Shown here piece by piece: positions 16,511-24,140 of a DNA stretch of 64,000 nucleotides; within the stretch, counting starts at the first letter, position 1, and each line of letters opens with the position of its first letter. The stretch is from Burkholderia stabilis. Its GTDB lineage: Bacteria; Pseudomonadota; Gammaproteobacteria; Burkholderiales; Burkholderiaceae. A model generated the notes under the pieces. It did no database searches. It had not been told where the DNA came from and saw only the letters and a list, made by a program, of their open reading frames with translations. The stretch is taken from positions 2,542,001-2,606,000 of the forward strand of contig NZ_CP016442.1 in assembly GCF_001742165.1 (NCBI RefSeq), written 5' to 3'. The translations under genes and the position numbers were made by a program.

Positions 16511-17770
16511 TTAAGTTCCTTTGGCTTCATAGAGAATTCCGTCGATTTGTAGTAAGAACACTCGGCGCTTAATTAACTCTTCAATGGCCCGCCTCACGTC
16601 GGCTGACGGAATGCCGAGCTTGGTTGCCACTTGATGATGAATACCTGTTGGCCATGGTTGAGCGGGCATCAATTGACGAACTTTCTCAAGAACCTCGTCA
16701 CTCACCACTATTTTCTCAGCGGGTGGCGGCGGAGTAGTTGCTGCCCGAATTGGTGTAACCTCCACGGCGTTAAGCGAGCGAACTACTCGAAACGAATGGT
16801 GACAAGACGAGCATGATGTCGTGATGCTCGAACCCGGATAATTGTCTAGAGACACAGTATTCTGAAATTCACAATTTGGGCAAACGGCTTTCACGGGTTC
16901 TTCCTGGCGCGGTACCAGTGAAAAGCCGCTTGCACCGGTATACCGTGAGACGAGTTTGGTTCCACATTCCTTGCAGGGAACAAGCTTCACGCTTCGCAGT
17001 GACGAGCGTTGATGATAGGAGATGCTATTACCACATGCCGGGCAAATGGCTTGTACCTCTTGTTTTGGTTCCTTCTTGCGAATGCGCCGGGGGATAGTTG
17101 CTTCGCCGAGCTGAAATGTCGCGAAGCGTAGTTCGTGCTTGAGACTTTCGACTTCTTGTCGAACGATATTCGCGTCGTTCAAGCTGCCAAGAGAGTCTTG
17201 TCGCCGATCCTCAATTAGAGATTCAACACGCTCGACAAGCTCTTTAAGAGCTTCTTCCTTCTCTTGCTGCTCTTCTCTTCGTTGGTCAAGCTCCTCCCCA
17301 ATAACTCCTTCCCAATCACTGAGACCTGTATCATTGACGGATTTAAGCGTTCGGATAAGATGGATGGCGCTTTCAATGCGTTCTTCCTTGGCAAGAAGCT
17401 CTTCGTCTACTGTTCTGTAATCGGTGTAATTTAATTCTTCTTCAAGATATATCGAAAGTCTGTTGAGCTCGTTTGACAGATTGTTGACTTTCTCTGCTGC
17501 CTTGAGGGCGTAGGTGCGCAGATTGTTTCTGTGCTCCTCTTTGACTTCTTGAATGTTCTCCCTGTACTGAGCGGATCCATACATATCTGTAATTATCCAT
17601 GACGCTAGTATCGATAGAATCGTTACCAAAATTCCGAGCATCGCAGATTCGCGATCTGTCATCTTGCCTTTGCTAATAACGTATATGCATGCGGCGATGC
17701 CGAGGATAAAGCAAATGATCAGTATTGATCTAATGACGTACGAGATTATTTTTGATTCGCTGGTCGCCAT
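16511..17770 (-). CDS. Membrane-anchored coiled-coil protein with two zinc ribbons, function unknown
   Basis: The 419-aa protein has two N-terminal membrane helices (about 9-33 and 43-62), a long charged coiled coil (about 70-225, rich in EE/KE/RR), then two CxxC...CxxC zinc ribbons (CPACGNS...CKECG and CPNCEFQ...CSSCHH), a Pro-rich linker (TTPPPPAEK) and a C-terminal winged-helix-like segment (IHHQVATKLGIPSADVRRAI). I do not recognise the whole architecture. The gene is markedly AT-richer than the flanks and lies alone in the island's cargo region, where P4-like elements often carry anti-phage systems. Defence function is inference. Confidence 0.7.
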   Translation of the reverse strand: MATSESKIISYVIRSILIICFILGIAACIYVISKGKMTDRESAMLGILVTILSILASWIITDMYGSAQYRENIQEVKEEHRNNLRTYALKAAEKVNNLSNELNRLSIYLEEELNYTDYRTVDEELLAKEERIESAIHLIRTLKSVNDTGLSDWEGVIGEELDQRREEQQEKEEALKELVERVESLIEDRRQDSLGSLNDANIVRQEVESLKHELRFATFQLGEATIPRRIRKKEPKQEVQAICPACGNSISYHQRSSLRSVKLVPCKECGTKLVSRYTGASGFSLVPRQEEPVKAVCPNCEFQNTVSLDNYPGSSITTSCSSCHHSFRVVRSLNAVEVTPIRAATTPPPPAEKIVVSDEVLEKVRQLMPAQPWPTGIHHQVATKLGIPSADVRRAIEELIKRRVFLLQIDGILYEAKGT

Positions 17771-18182
17771 CGTTCATGCCCCTTCTGAGGATTATTTTTG
17801 TGACAGAGCGCACCTGTAATCGAGATCGTTTCGCAAAATTCGATGCTGACGGCGCGTGCTGAGCTAAATTTACGCTGACTGCAAGACAAATAATATTCTG
17901 ACATAGCCGAGGTCGAGGCAGTTTCATAGTTGGCCCGGCGCTCGGGAGGATTCGAGGTGTGAGCGAATGGGGCAGACAGCCCAATCGTCCCGAAGAGTGG
18001 ATGCTCGATCGACGAAGCCGATCAAAATACGAAGTGATCAGTGTGCGTGCTGCGTGCTCCGGTTGTCCGAAACCGATCCCTTACGGACATGGGTGTTCAG
18101 GAGTGTCCGAAAATAAGGCTTTCTTGTTTCCGGACATAAGGTATGATTCGGACATCCTTTTCGAACATATTGAGAGTGCAGC
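17771..18182. other. Non-coding region containing a res-like recombination site
   Basis: It lies between the divergent cargo gene and the serine recombinase. The left part is AT-rich and shows nothing recognisable; the right part holds the dyads annotated at 18064-18168. An open frame starting at 17959 is a shadow overlapping the recombinase. Confidence 0.6.
18064..18168. promoter_or_regulatory. Putative res/recombination site of the serine recombinase
   Basis: Three dyads share TGTCCG/CGGACA half-sites: 18064-18089 (TGTCCG ... CGGACA, 26 bp), 18104-18136 (TGTCCGAAAA ... TTTCCGGACA, 33 bp) and about 18147-18168 (TTCGGACAT ... TCGAACAT, weaker). Three inversely repeated subsites of unequal length just upstream of the recombinase gene match a Tn3-resolvase-type res layout. 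Confidence 0.6.
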
Positions 18183-18758
18183 ATGTCCCGGACCTTCGCA
18201 TACGCCCGCGTCAGCACGACCGACCATACGGCAGCTAATCAACTTCGCGAGATCGAGGCGGCCGGCTTTTCGGTCGATAAGCGTCGGGTCGTCACGGAGA
18301 GCATCTCCGGTAGTGTTAGCGCGCAACAGCGACCAGGGTTTGCGGAGCTGCTCCTCAAGATGGAGGAAGGGGATGTGTTGATCGTGACCAAGCTTGATCG
18401 ACTTGGTCGTAACGCGATGGATGTGCGTGAGACCGTTGAGACGCTGGCAGATCGCGGCATCCGAATTCATTGCCTTGCTCTTGGTGGTGTCGATCTGACG
18501 AGCGCGGCCGGCCGTATGACGATGCAGGTATTGAATGCCGTGGCCGAATTTGAACGAGATCTACTGATAGAGCGGACACAAGCCGGCATCGCGCGAGCAA
18601 GGGCGGAAGGGAAGGCGATGGGCCGTCCGTCCGCGCTGACTAAGGAACAGCAAGACGATGTGCGCCAGCATTTGAGCGAGGGGGCGAGCGTGGCGAGTCT
18701 CGCGAAACGGTATGGCACGAGCCGTCAGACGATCATGCGGGTACGCGACGCGGCGTAA
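18183..18758 (+). CDS. Serine recombinase (resolvase/invertase family)
   Basis: The 191-aa protein has the N-terminal catalytic domain with nucleophile Ser11 (FAYARVSTTDHTAANQ), the conserved LDRLGRN and GRMTMQVLNAVAEFERDL segments, a basic hinge (RARAEGKAMGRPS) and a C-terminal helix-turn-helix (ASVASLAKRYGTSRQTIMRV). Length and layout match resolvases and DNA invertases. A set of dyads directly upstream suggests it acts on a local res site. It may resolve island multimers or belong to a decayed transposon. Confidence 0.92.
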   Translation: MSRTFAYARVSTTDHTAANQLREIEAAGFSVDKRRVVTESISGSVSAQQRPGFAELLLKMEEGDVLIVTKLDRLGRNAMDVRETVETLADRGIRIHCLALGGVDLTSAAGRMTMQVLNAVAEFERDLLIERTQAGIARARAEGKAMGRPSALTKEQQDDVRQHLSEGASVASLAKRYGTSRQTIMRVRDAA

Positions 18759-18943
18759 TGTGCGCCCGCTCAAAGTTACTTTTTGCGCGGTGGGCAGCGA
18801 CCTTGTCCGCCCAGGTGCGTGCCGATATCGGGGACATGACGTAGGACCGGTGCTGCAACGGTCGATCCACCGCCGAATCAATGAGCGTAGGGCCTTTGAC
18901 GGTCGCTAAGCGCTTCGTTCGGCGGCGGCGCCGATGTCCAAAA

Positions 18944-18994
18944 CTAGGCTCCCTTTTTCTCGACTGTCTTCGAGATTTCCTCAAATATCACAAG
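18944..18994 (-). pseudogene. Detached 3' end of the small gene at 20194-20439
   Basis: Removing the IS (18995-20204) and one CAAG duplication joins the minus-strand frame ...INKLPL to VIFEEISKTVEKKGA and a TAG at 18944-18946. The segment is therefore the severed C-terminal 15 codons of the neighbouring gene. Confidence 0.8.
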
Positions 18995-20204
18995 GGAAAC
19001 GCTGATCAATGGACCAACTTCCGAAGTTGCAGGCGAGATGGCTTCAAATTTTCTGGATGACGAAGCGAATCGGCGCTCAATTCAGTGAATTTGGCGCGTA
19101 AGCGAGCCTCCCCTGCTCGCATTTTTCATACGCATGACGGACTGCTCCCATGGACCGATCGCAACAGATTTCGCGCAATCACCAGATTCGCCAGAGCGAA
19201 CAGGCTGAACAGTTGCGCGGTGTTCTTGGCCAAGCCCTTGTATCGGGTCTTGCGATGCTGAAACAGATTCTTGACGATATGAAACGGATGCTCAACCCGC
19301 GAACGGATCTGCGCCTTGGTTCGCTCGAGCGCGATCACCAGGTCCTTCAGCGCTCCTTCTTGCATCGCCTTGATCTTTCCCCGCCTGGCAGCGACGTGCC
19401 ACTTCACGGCCTTGCCCGCCATTTCCTCGCGCTTGTCGACGCCAATGTAGCCCGCGTCGGCGAACACCTGCTCTTCATGCCCGTGCAGCAGGGCATGAGC
19501 TTGCGATACATCCGACACGTTGGCCGCCGTGCCAACCACACTGTGAATCAGGCCCGAGTCGGCGTCGACGCCAATGTGGGCTTTCATGCCAAAGTGCCAT
19601 TCGTTGCCCTTCTTCGTTTGATGCATTTCCGGGTCACGGCTCTTCCCGGCATTCTTGGTCGACGGCGGCGCTTCAATGATCGTCGCGTCAACCAGCGTGC
19701 CTTCCTTCATCATCAGCCCACGCTCGCACAGCGAGATGCCAATCTCGTCGAACAACTTCCGTGTCAGTTCGTGTTCGATCAGCAGGCGCCGGAACTTCAA
19801 CAGCGTGGTTGCATCAGGCACGTTCTCGATCGCCAGATCGATGCCGGCGAAGGCTCGCAGCGTGATGCTGTCATACAGCGCGTCTTCCAGTCCTTCGTCC
19901 GACAGTCCGTACCACTGTTGCACGAAGTAGATTCGCAGCATCCGCTCAAGGCCAATCGGCGGGCGACCTCGCGTGCCCTTCGGATAGTGCGGTTCGATGG
20001 CCGACAGCAAGCGCTGCCACGGAACGACCTTCTCCATCTCTTCCAGGAAGCGTTGGCGCCTCGTCACTCGCTTCTTGCCTGCAATTTCCGCTTCCGCGAA
20101 GCCGATCTGCCTCTTCATCGTCGTGGGTCCGTTCCGTGAGCTGTCTTCTAAACGTCCTCGGCTACGTCTGCGATGACCGCCGAGCCGAATAAATCAGCGT
20201 TTCC
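18995..20204 (-). mobile_element. IS5-family insertion sequence, copy 1
   Basis: The 1210-bp element is bounded by the 12-bp inverted repeat GGAAACGCTGAT and flanked by a direct CAAG duplication (18991-18994 and 20205-20208). It encodes one transposase. It is apparently identical to copies 2 and 3 in this window. The insertion separates a small gene from its last 15 codons. Confidence 0.95.
19126..20118 (-). CDS. IS5-family transposase, copy 1
   Basis: The 330-aa DDE transposase has an N-terminal IS5 domain (RGRPPIGLERMLRIYFVQQW) and the DDE residues in GTLVDATIIEAP, VFADAGYIG and SRVEHPFHIVKNLF. Length matches the IS5 group (about 326 aa). The frame is intact, so the element may be active. 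A nearly full-length open frame on the opposite strand is a shadow. Confidence 0.95.
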   Translation of the reverse strand: MKRQIGFAEAEIAGKKRVTRRQRFLEEMEKVVPWQRLLSAIEPHYPKGTRGRPPIGLERMLRIYFVQQWYGLSDEGLEDALYDSITLRAFAGIDLAIENVPDATTLLKFRRLLIEHELTRKLFDEIGISLCERGLMMKEGTLVDATIIEAPPSTKNAGKSRDPEMHQTKKGNEWHFGMKAHIGVDADSGLIHSVVGTAANVSDVSQAHALLHGHEEQVFADAGYIGVDKREEMAGKAVKWHVAARRGKIKAMQEGALKDLVIALERTKAQIRSRVEHPFHIVKNLFQHRKTRYKGLAKNTAQLFSLFALANLVIARNLLRSVHGSSPSCV

Positions 20205-20439
20205 CAAGGGGAAGCTTGTTAATGACAATGCAGCCGTTTTTTCCGGCCGCCTTGACCGCTAGCACGACCGAGTTCTTTTGAGACTCCGCGACTGATCTAC
20301 CTTTCTCTGGATTGGCTTCTTTGACGTGGCTCAAAGCTTTTTTCGCGGCAGCCTCGCCGTCTGATGCTGACACAATCATCTCCAGCACATGAGGATGATC
20401 TAGCGTCTTCACGTACGCCTTGTACAGTTTCTCGGCCAT
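20194..20439 (-). CDS. Small island protein truncated by the IS, function unknown
   Basis: The 81-aa reading starts MAEKLYKAYVKTLDHPHVLE and ends PLGKR, where GKR and the stop come from the IS terminal repeat. Without the IS it would be a 93-aa protein ending VIFEEISKTVEKKGA. No known motif is seen. Only 15 of 93 residues are lost, so some function may remain. Confidence 0.65.
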   Translation of the reverse strand: MAEKLYKAYVKTLDHPHVLEMIVSASDGEAAAKKALSHVKEANPEKGRSVAESQKNSVVLAVKAAGKNGCIVINKLPLGKR

Positions 20440-20826
20440 ATTGCCCCCGTTTTTTATAACAATCTACTTGGTCTCACTGCTCGAAAACTCTAGCACGTTC
20501 GCCGTTTCGACTGCTATTCGACCGAACCCTCCACCGCTCTTGGCGCATTTGCGCCGAATAGCCCGTGGCGCGGAGGGCGACGGCGCGGGGGAATTCTTTG
20601 CGCGCAGCGTTCCAGATCGGGGCAACTGCCGAGTGAGCCGCAGTGCCCTGTCCCGGCGTCTGTCTCCAAACTTATCTCCAAGAAAAGAGGGTTTTTGGAG
20701 ACATACTTGGAGATAGTCGGAGCCTTGCCAGTCGCGGCAGACCGGCCGAAATGAGCGCTTGTCTCCAAATCTCCAACAAAAATTCGTTCCGGCGGCGTAC
20801 GGAACGCATGTTTCCTTGGCGGTGCG
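20440..20826. other. Non-coding region with iteron cluster B
   Basis: No supported gene lies here. It is defined by the repeats at 20663-20776. Open frames crossing it are Arg/Ala-rich shadows. Confidence 0.55.
20663..20776. repeat. Iteron cluster B (TTGGAGAT type)
   Basis: Six copies of TCTCCAA/TTGGAGA occur at 20663, 20675, 20695 (opposite strand), 20707 (opposite strand, TTGGAGATA), 20762 and 20770. The unit is the same as in cluster A at 9957-10059, about 10.7 kb away (9.5 kb before the IS arrived). Confidence 0.6.
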
Positions 20827-21447
20827 TCATGGAAAGACGAAGGGAAAATCCGCGAAGCAGCCATCGCGCAATTTTTTCGATAGCTGTTCAGCGTGCTCCG
20901 GCTCACCCTCTTCGTGCGTGGCGAGATTCAAGTAATAGTTCGCGCCATCGTGTTTCGCGTAGATGATCCAATCGCCAGTTAGCCCCCTTTGGGCTCGTTC
21001 CTCGAATCCGCCGACTACGAGGCGGTGCGCGAGGTAGGCTTGCCACAGTTCGGGATCTTCGCCGTATGTCTCCGCGACTTCGCGCAGCATCCGATCTAGA
21101 TCTCTGTTCCCGCCGTCGGCGAGATTCCAGCGGATTCCGATATTTCGGACAAGGTGTCGGGCCGAGCTGAAGTGCTTATGCCAAAAGGGTTGGAGGTGAG
21201 GTCCCTTGAATGGCGATTCACGCTTTGTTTTGGATGTCGGGCGGATGCCTTCGAGATAGTCGAGTTCGTCCAACACGGCGAACGGGTCGAAGTACCGATC
21301 GCTCTTATCCAGAAGCCGGACCGCGAGAGCGATACTGATGCGCGGCGCGTATGGTCGTCCACGCACTGCCGTCGCCTTGAGCTTGGCGATCTCGTCCGGG
21401 GTCAAACTGACCATCGTTCCTGATTTTTCCACTGTCGGCGTGTGCAT
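20827..21447 (-). CDS. Island protein next to the right end, function unknown
   Basis: The 206-aa protein starts MHTPTVEK and is soluble. It contains SLTPDEIAKLKATAV, DLDRMLREVAETYGEDPELW and GDWIIYAKHDGANYYLNLAT, none of which I can place. The start is uncertain: GTG at 21471 and ATG at 21414 are in frame, the latter with CAGGAACG upstream. It is the last gene before the far att site. Confidence 0.6.
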   Translation of the reverse strand: MHTPTVEKSGTMVSLTPDEIAKLKATAVRGRPYAPRISIALAVRLLDKSDRYFDPFAVLDELDYLEGIRPTSKTKRESPFKGPHLQPFWHKHFSSARHLVRNIGIRWNLADGGNRDLDRMLREVAETYGEDPELWQAYLAHRLVVGGFEERAQRGLTGDWIIYAKHDGANYYLNLATHEEGEPEHAEQLSKKLRDGCFADFPFVFP

Positions 21448-21592
21448 GACGTTGACGCCTGTAGCATACACATATGCTCCGTGAGGCCGCTCTCACAGGT
21501 CTCTCGGTGTATGGGGGTACGTTTGGGGGTGTATCGGATCTTTGTCTGAGGCAATTCTTATTTGAATCAGCATCTTAAGACGTAAATGCCAT

Positions 21593-21608
21593 TCCTGCAG
21601 CCGCACCA
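21593..21608 (+). other. attR of the island, one G short of the tRNA 3' end
   Basis: TCCTGCAGCCGCACCA matches the tRNA-Thr 3' end at 8192-8208 except for one missing G in the acceptor-stem strand (AGCCGC rather than AGCCGGC). It marks the old chromosomal junction. Confidence 0.8.
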
Positions 21609-21617
21609 TATTGAACG

Positions 21618-21656
21618 AAGGGCCACGAGATTTCGTCTCGTGGCCCTTTGTCTTTT
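21618..21656 (+). terminator. Displaced original terminator of tRNA-Thr
   Basis: AAGGGCCACGAGA (21618-21630) pairs perfectly with TCTCGTGGCCCTT (21636-21648), followed by TGTCTTTTCT. It begins 10 bp after attR, where the tRNA terminator would have been before island insertion. Confidence 0.75.
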
Positions 21657-21900
21657 CTACGAGCGTTTTCCGGCCGGGCCACGCTGTCAAGTCGCGACGC
21701 AGCCGCTCGCATGCTGCAACACGCATCGTTTTCATGACAGGCCTGTCGAGCGCGCATCGTGCCGGCATCGACGCAAGGCAGCCGAGCACCGGGTGCTCGC
21801 GTGATTGTGCCGGATGCGTCGTGCGGCTTGCCAAAGCGTCGCCTACTCGCGGTCGCAGCGTAATCCCGCTGATCGAGCTCGATCAGCAACCAGACACCCA

Positions 21901-22635
21901 TCACATCTGCCGGAACAACCCCGCATACGCGCGACTGACCGGCAGCATCTCCCGCTGCCCGTGCACGCGAATCCGCAATCGTCCCAGCAGATCGCGCTCG
22001 ACGCGATCGATCGCCGCATACGCGACGATCACGCCGCGATGCACCTGCGCGAACCGCTCCGGATCGAGCCGCTGCATCAGCTCCTTCAGCGGCGTGCGAA
22101 TCACGAGCCGTTCGCCGGTCGTGACGACTTCCGTGTATTTATCCGAGGCCTGGAAATACAGCACGTCGTCGACCGGCACGAGCCGCGTCGCGTCCTTCAC
22201 GCCCACGGTCAGCCAGCGGATCGGCGCCGCGTCCCGCGCGTGCGCCGCCTGCGCGAGCGCATCGGCGTGCGCGACCGCCGGCCCGCCGCGCTGGAGCTTC
22301 GCGATACAGCGCAACAGCCGCTCGTCCGTCACCGGTTTCAGCAGGTAGTCGACCGCCGCGCGATCGAACGCGTCGACCGCATATTCGTCGTAGGCCGTGA
22401 CGAACACGACATGCACGTCGGGCGCCAGCGCAGCGAGCTTCAGCCCGTCGATGCCGGGCATCCGGATGTCGAGGAACGCGATGTCCGGGCGCGGCGACGC
22501 GTTCAACGCGGCCAGCGTCTCGACGCCATTGCGCGGCATCGCGACGATCTCCAGTTCGGGCCAGAGCTGCCGCAGCCGCTGCGCAAGCGATGCGGACAGG
22601 TTCGGTTCGTCGTCGGCGATGAGGGCGGTCGGCAT
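21901..22635 (-). CDS. LytTR-family response regulator
   Basis: The 244-aa protein has an N-terminal receiver domain with acidic pocket residues at D8-D9, phospho-acceptor D56 (IAFLDIRMPG), a late T (VTAYDEY) and K (LLKPVTDE), and a C-terminal LytTR DNA-binding domain (about 140-240, VDDVLYFQASDKYTEVV ... FAQVHRGVIV). It is the partner of the histidine kinase directly upstream (1-bp gap). LytTR regulators often control surface, exopolysaccharide or secretion genes; the target here is unknown. Confidence 0.93.
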   Translation of the reverse strand: MPTALIADDEPNLSASLAQRLRQLWPELEIVAMPRNGVETLAALNASPRPDIAFLDIRMPGIDGLKLAALAPDVHVVFVTAYDEYAVDAFDRAAVDYLLKPVTDERLLRCIAKLQRGGPAVAHADALAQAAHARDAAPIRWLTVGVKDATRLVPVDDVLYFQASDKYTEVVTTGERLVIRTPLKELMQRLDPERFAQVHRGVIVAYAAIDRVERDLLGRLRIRVHGQREMLPVSRAYAGLFRQM

Positions 22636-22636
22636 G

Positions 22637-23722
22637 TCAGTCGATCGGAATCAGCAGGGTGGCGGTGACGCCATGCGCGGCGCCGGCGTTCGTCCCGACG
22701 GTGACGCGGCCGCGCTCCCCGTGCAGCGTCCTGATGCGCGCGGCGACGTTGGCGAGCCCGACGCCGCCGTGAAGGCGCGTGTCGCCCTGGCCGAGGCCGA
22801 CGCCCGTGTCGATCACGCTCAGTTCGAGCAGGTCGCCGCGCATCCTGCCGCGAATGACGATCACGCCGCCGTCGATCGACGGCTCGATGCCGTGCAGCAG
22901 CGCATTCTCGACCAGCGGTTGCAGCAGCAGCGGCGAGAACGGCAGCGCGTGCAGATCCGCCAGCACGTCGATCGCATACGACAGCCGCTCGCCGAGCCGG
23001 ATCGACGCGATCTTCAGCAGCGCCTCGATCAGTTCGAGCTCCTCGCCGAGCGTCGACGTCGCGTTGCGCGTGCGCCTGAGGCTCGCGCGCAGGTAGCGGT
23101 TCAGGCTGTCGAGCATCGTCGTTGCGCGCGTCGGGTCGCGCTCGATCAGGCTCTGCACGTTCGCGAGCGTATTGAACAGGAAGTGCGGCTCGATCTGCGC
23201 CTGCAGCAGCGCAAGGCGCGCGGCCGTCTCGGCCTGGCGCGCTTCGGCGGCTTCGCGGCGCTCGATTTCTAGCGTCGCGCGCATGCGCGTGGATTGCAGG
23301 TACAGCGACACGCAGACGAACAGGACCGCCGCGACGAGGAACGAGGGCCCGTAGTTGTCCCACGTCGCGATGCGCGGGTGGCCGAACACGTGCGGCACGT
23401 TCCCGCCGACGATCGCCGCCGCGATCTCGAAGCCGACGAACACGCTGGCTGGTGCGATCACGACGGCCTTCAGCGCGAGCCCCGGCTTGCGCGGCAGCAG
23501 CCGGTCGGCGGCGCGGCTGAACAGCAGCGCGCAGAACCCGATCGCGTTCGCGACGACGAGATAGGGCAACAGCGGTTCGCTGAAATGGATGACCCAGAAG
23601 CCCAGGCCGACGGCCGAGTTGAAGCACGCGAACGCGAGTAGCGCGGCCGGATCGCGCAGCAGCCGCGGCGCGGCGCCGGCAGGCGGCTGCGGGATCGGCG
23701 AAGTGTCGGGCGTGGCTCGCAT
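22637..23722 (-). CDS. LytS/AlgZ-type membrane histidine kinase
   Basis: The 361-aa protein has about four membrane helices (about 27-142), then a His_kinase domain with phospho-acceptor H180 in QAQIEPHFLFNTLANVQ and a HATPase region (PLVENALLHGIEP, DTGVGLG, GVGLANVAARI). I chose the ATG at 23722 (MRATPDTSPIPQP) because the longer reading (to 24037) adds an Arg-rich shadow. It forms an operon with the LytTR regulator. The ligand is unknown. Confidence 0.9.
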   Translation of the reverse strand: MRATPDTSPIPQPPAGAAPRLLRDPAALLAFACFNSAVGLGFWVIHFSEPLLPYLVVANAIGFCALLFSRAADRLLPRKPGLALKAVVIAPASVFVGFEIAAAIVGGNVPHVFGHPRIATWDNYGPSFLVAAVLFVCVSLYLQSTRMRATLEIERREAAEARQAETAARLALLQAQIEPHFLFNTLANVQSLIERDPTRATTMLDSLNRYLRASLRRTRNATSTLGEELELIEALLKIASIRLGERLSYAIDVLADLHALPFSPLLLQPLVENALLHGIEPSIDGGVIVIRGRMRGDLLELSVIDTGVGLGQGDTRLHGGVGLANVAARIRTLHGERGRVTVGTNAGAAHGVTATLLIPID

Positions 23723-24140
23723 GGTGTCGGGTGAGTGTGGGCGCGCGATGCGCGTACGACGTGACCTTACCGCTGGATGCGGCGACTGCGTGCGCGTTGC
23801 GACGAACGGTGCGCGGCTTCGACGAAGCGCCGTCGCCGCCGACGGCTGGCCGGTTTCCGTCACGAGTGTAGTGGAACGTGTCGCGGAAGGACACCGGGGC
23901 GCCGGGTTCGTGCCGTGCAGGACGCAGCGCGAACAGCGGGCCGAACGGTGCGTTTCTTTCAAGGATTGCCGCTCGCCGGATTCGATGGCGCGTCGATTGC
24001 TGTTGCCCGATTCTCCGAACGATCGTCGCCACGACATGCCGCTCGTCCGCGAATTCCTGCCGCCCGTCGCATGCCGTGCCGGACGCCGGCGCGGCGCAGT
24101 ACGGTGTCGCCGTGCTCACTCCGACCAGGCGACTCCGACC
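23723..24140. other. Divergent intergenic region
   Basis: It lies between the kinase gene and the divergent membrane protein gene. I see no gene, repeat or clear promoter; open frames here are Arg-rich shadows. Confidence 0.5.

Larger units (their letters stand above)
8209..21608 (+). mobile_element. P4-satellite-like integrative island in tRNA-Thr
   Basis: The 13.4 kb insert runs from the tRNA-Thr 3' end to an att copy at 21593-21608. It holds a P4-type integrase, a Toprim/DUF927 primase-helicase, small genes, an AlpA-family regulator and cargo. No capsid, tail, conjugation or lysis genes are visible, so it must rely on a helper or be non-mobile. Iteron clusters lie near both ends. The cargo half is clearly poorer in GC than the flanks. 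An IS5-family copy inserted later at 18995-20204. Confidence 0.88.

Noticed and set aside
17959..18381. 140-aa plus-strand frame before the serine recombinase
   Set aside because: It overlaps the res-like dyads and the recombinase in another frame, with no ribosome site or motifs.
19150..20139. 329-aa plus-strand frame opposite the IS transposase (also in the other two copies)
   Set aside because: It is antisense to a clear DDE transposase with all catalytic motifs and has no family character of its own.
8209..21608. Complete prophage or integrative conjugative element
   Set aside because: No capsid, portal, terminase, tail, lysis, relaxase or type IV secretion genes are visible; the content fits a satellite.
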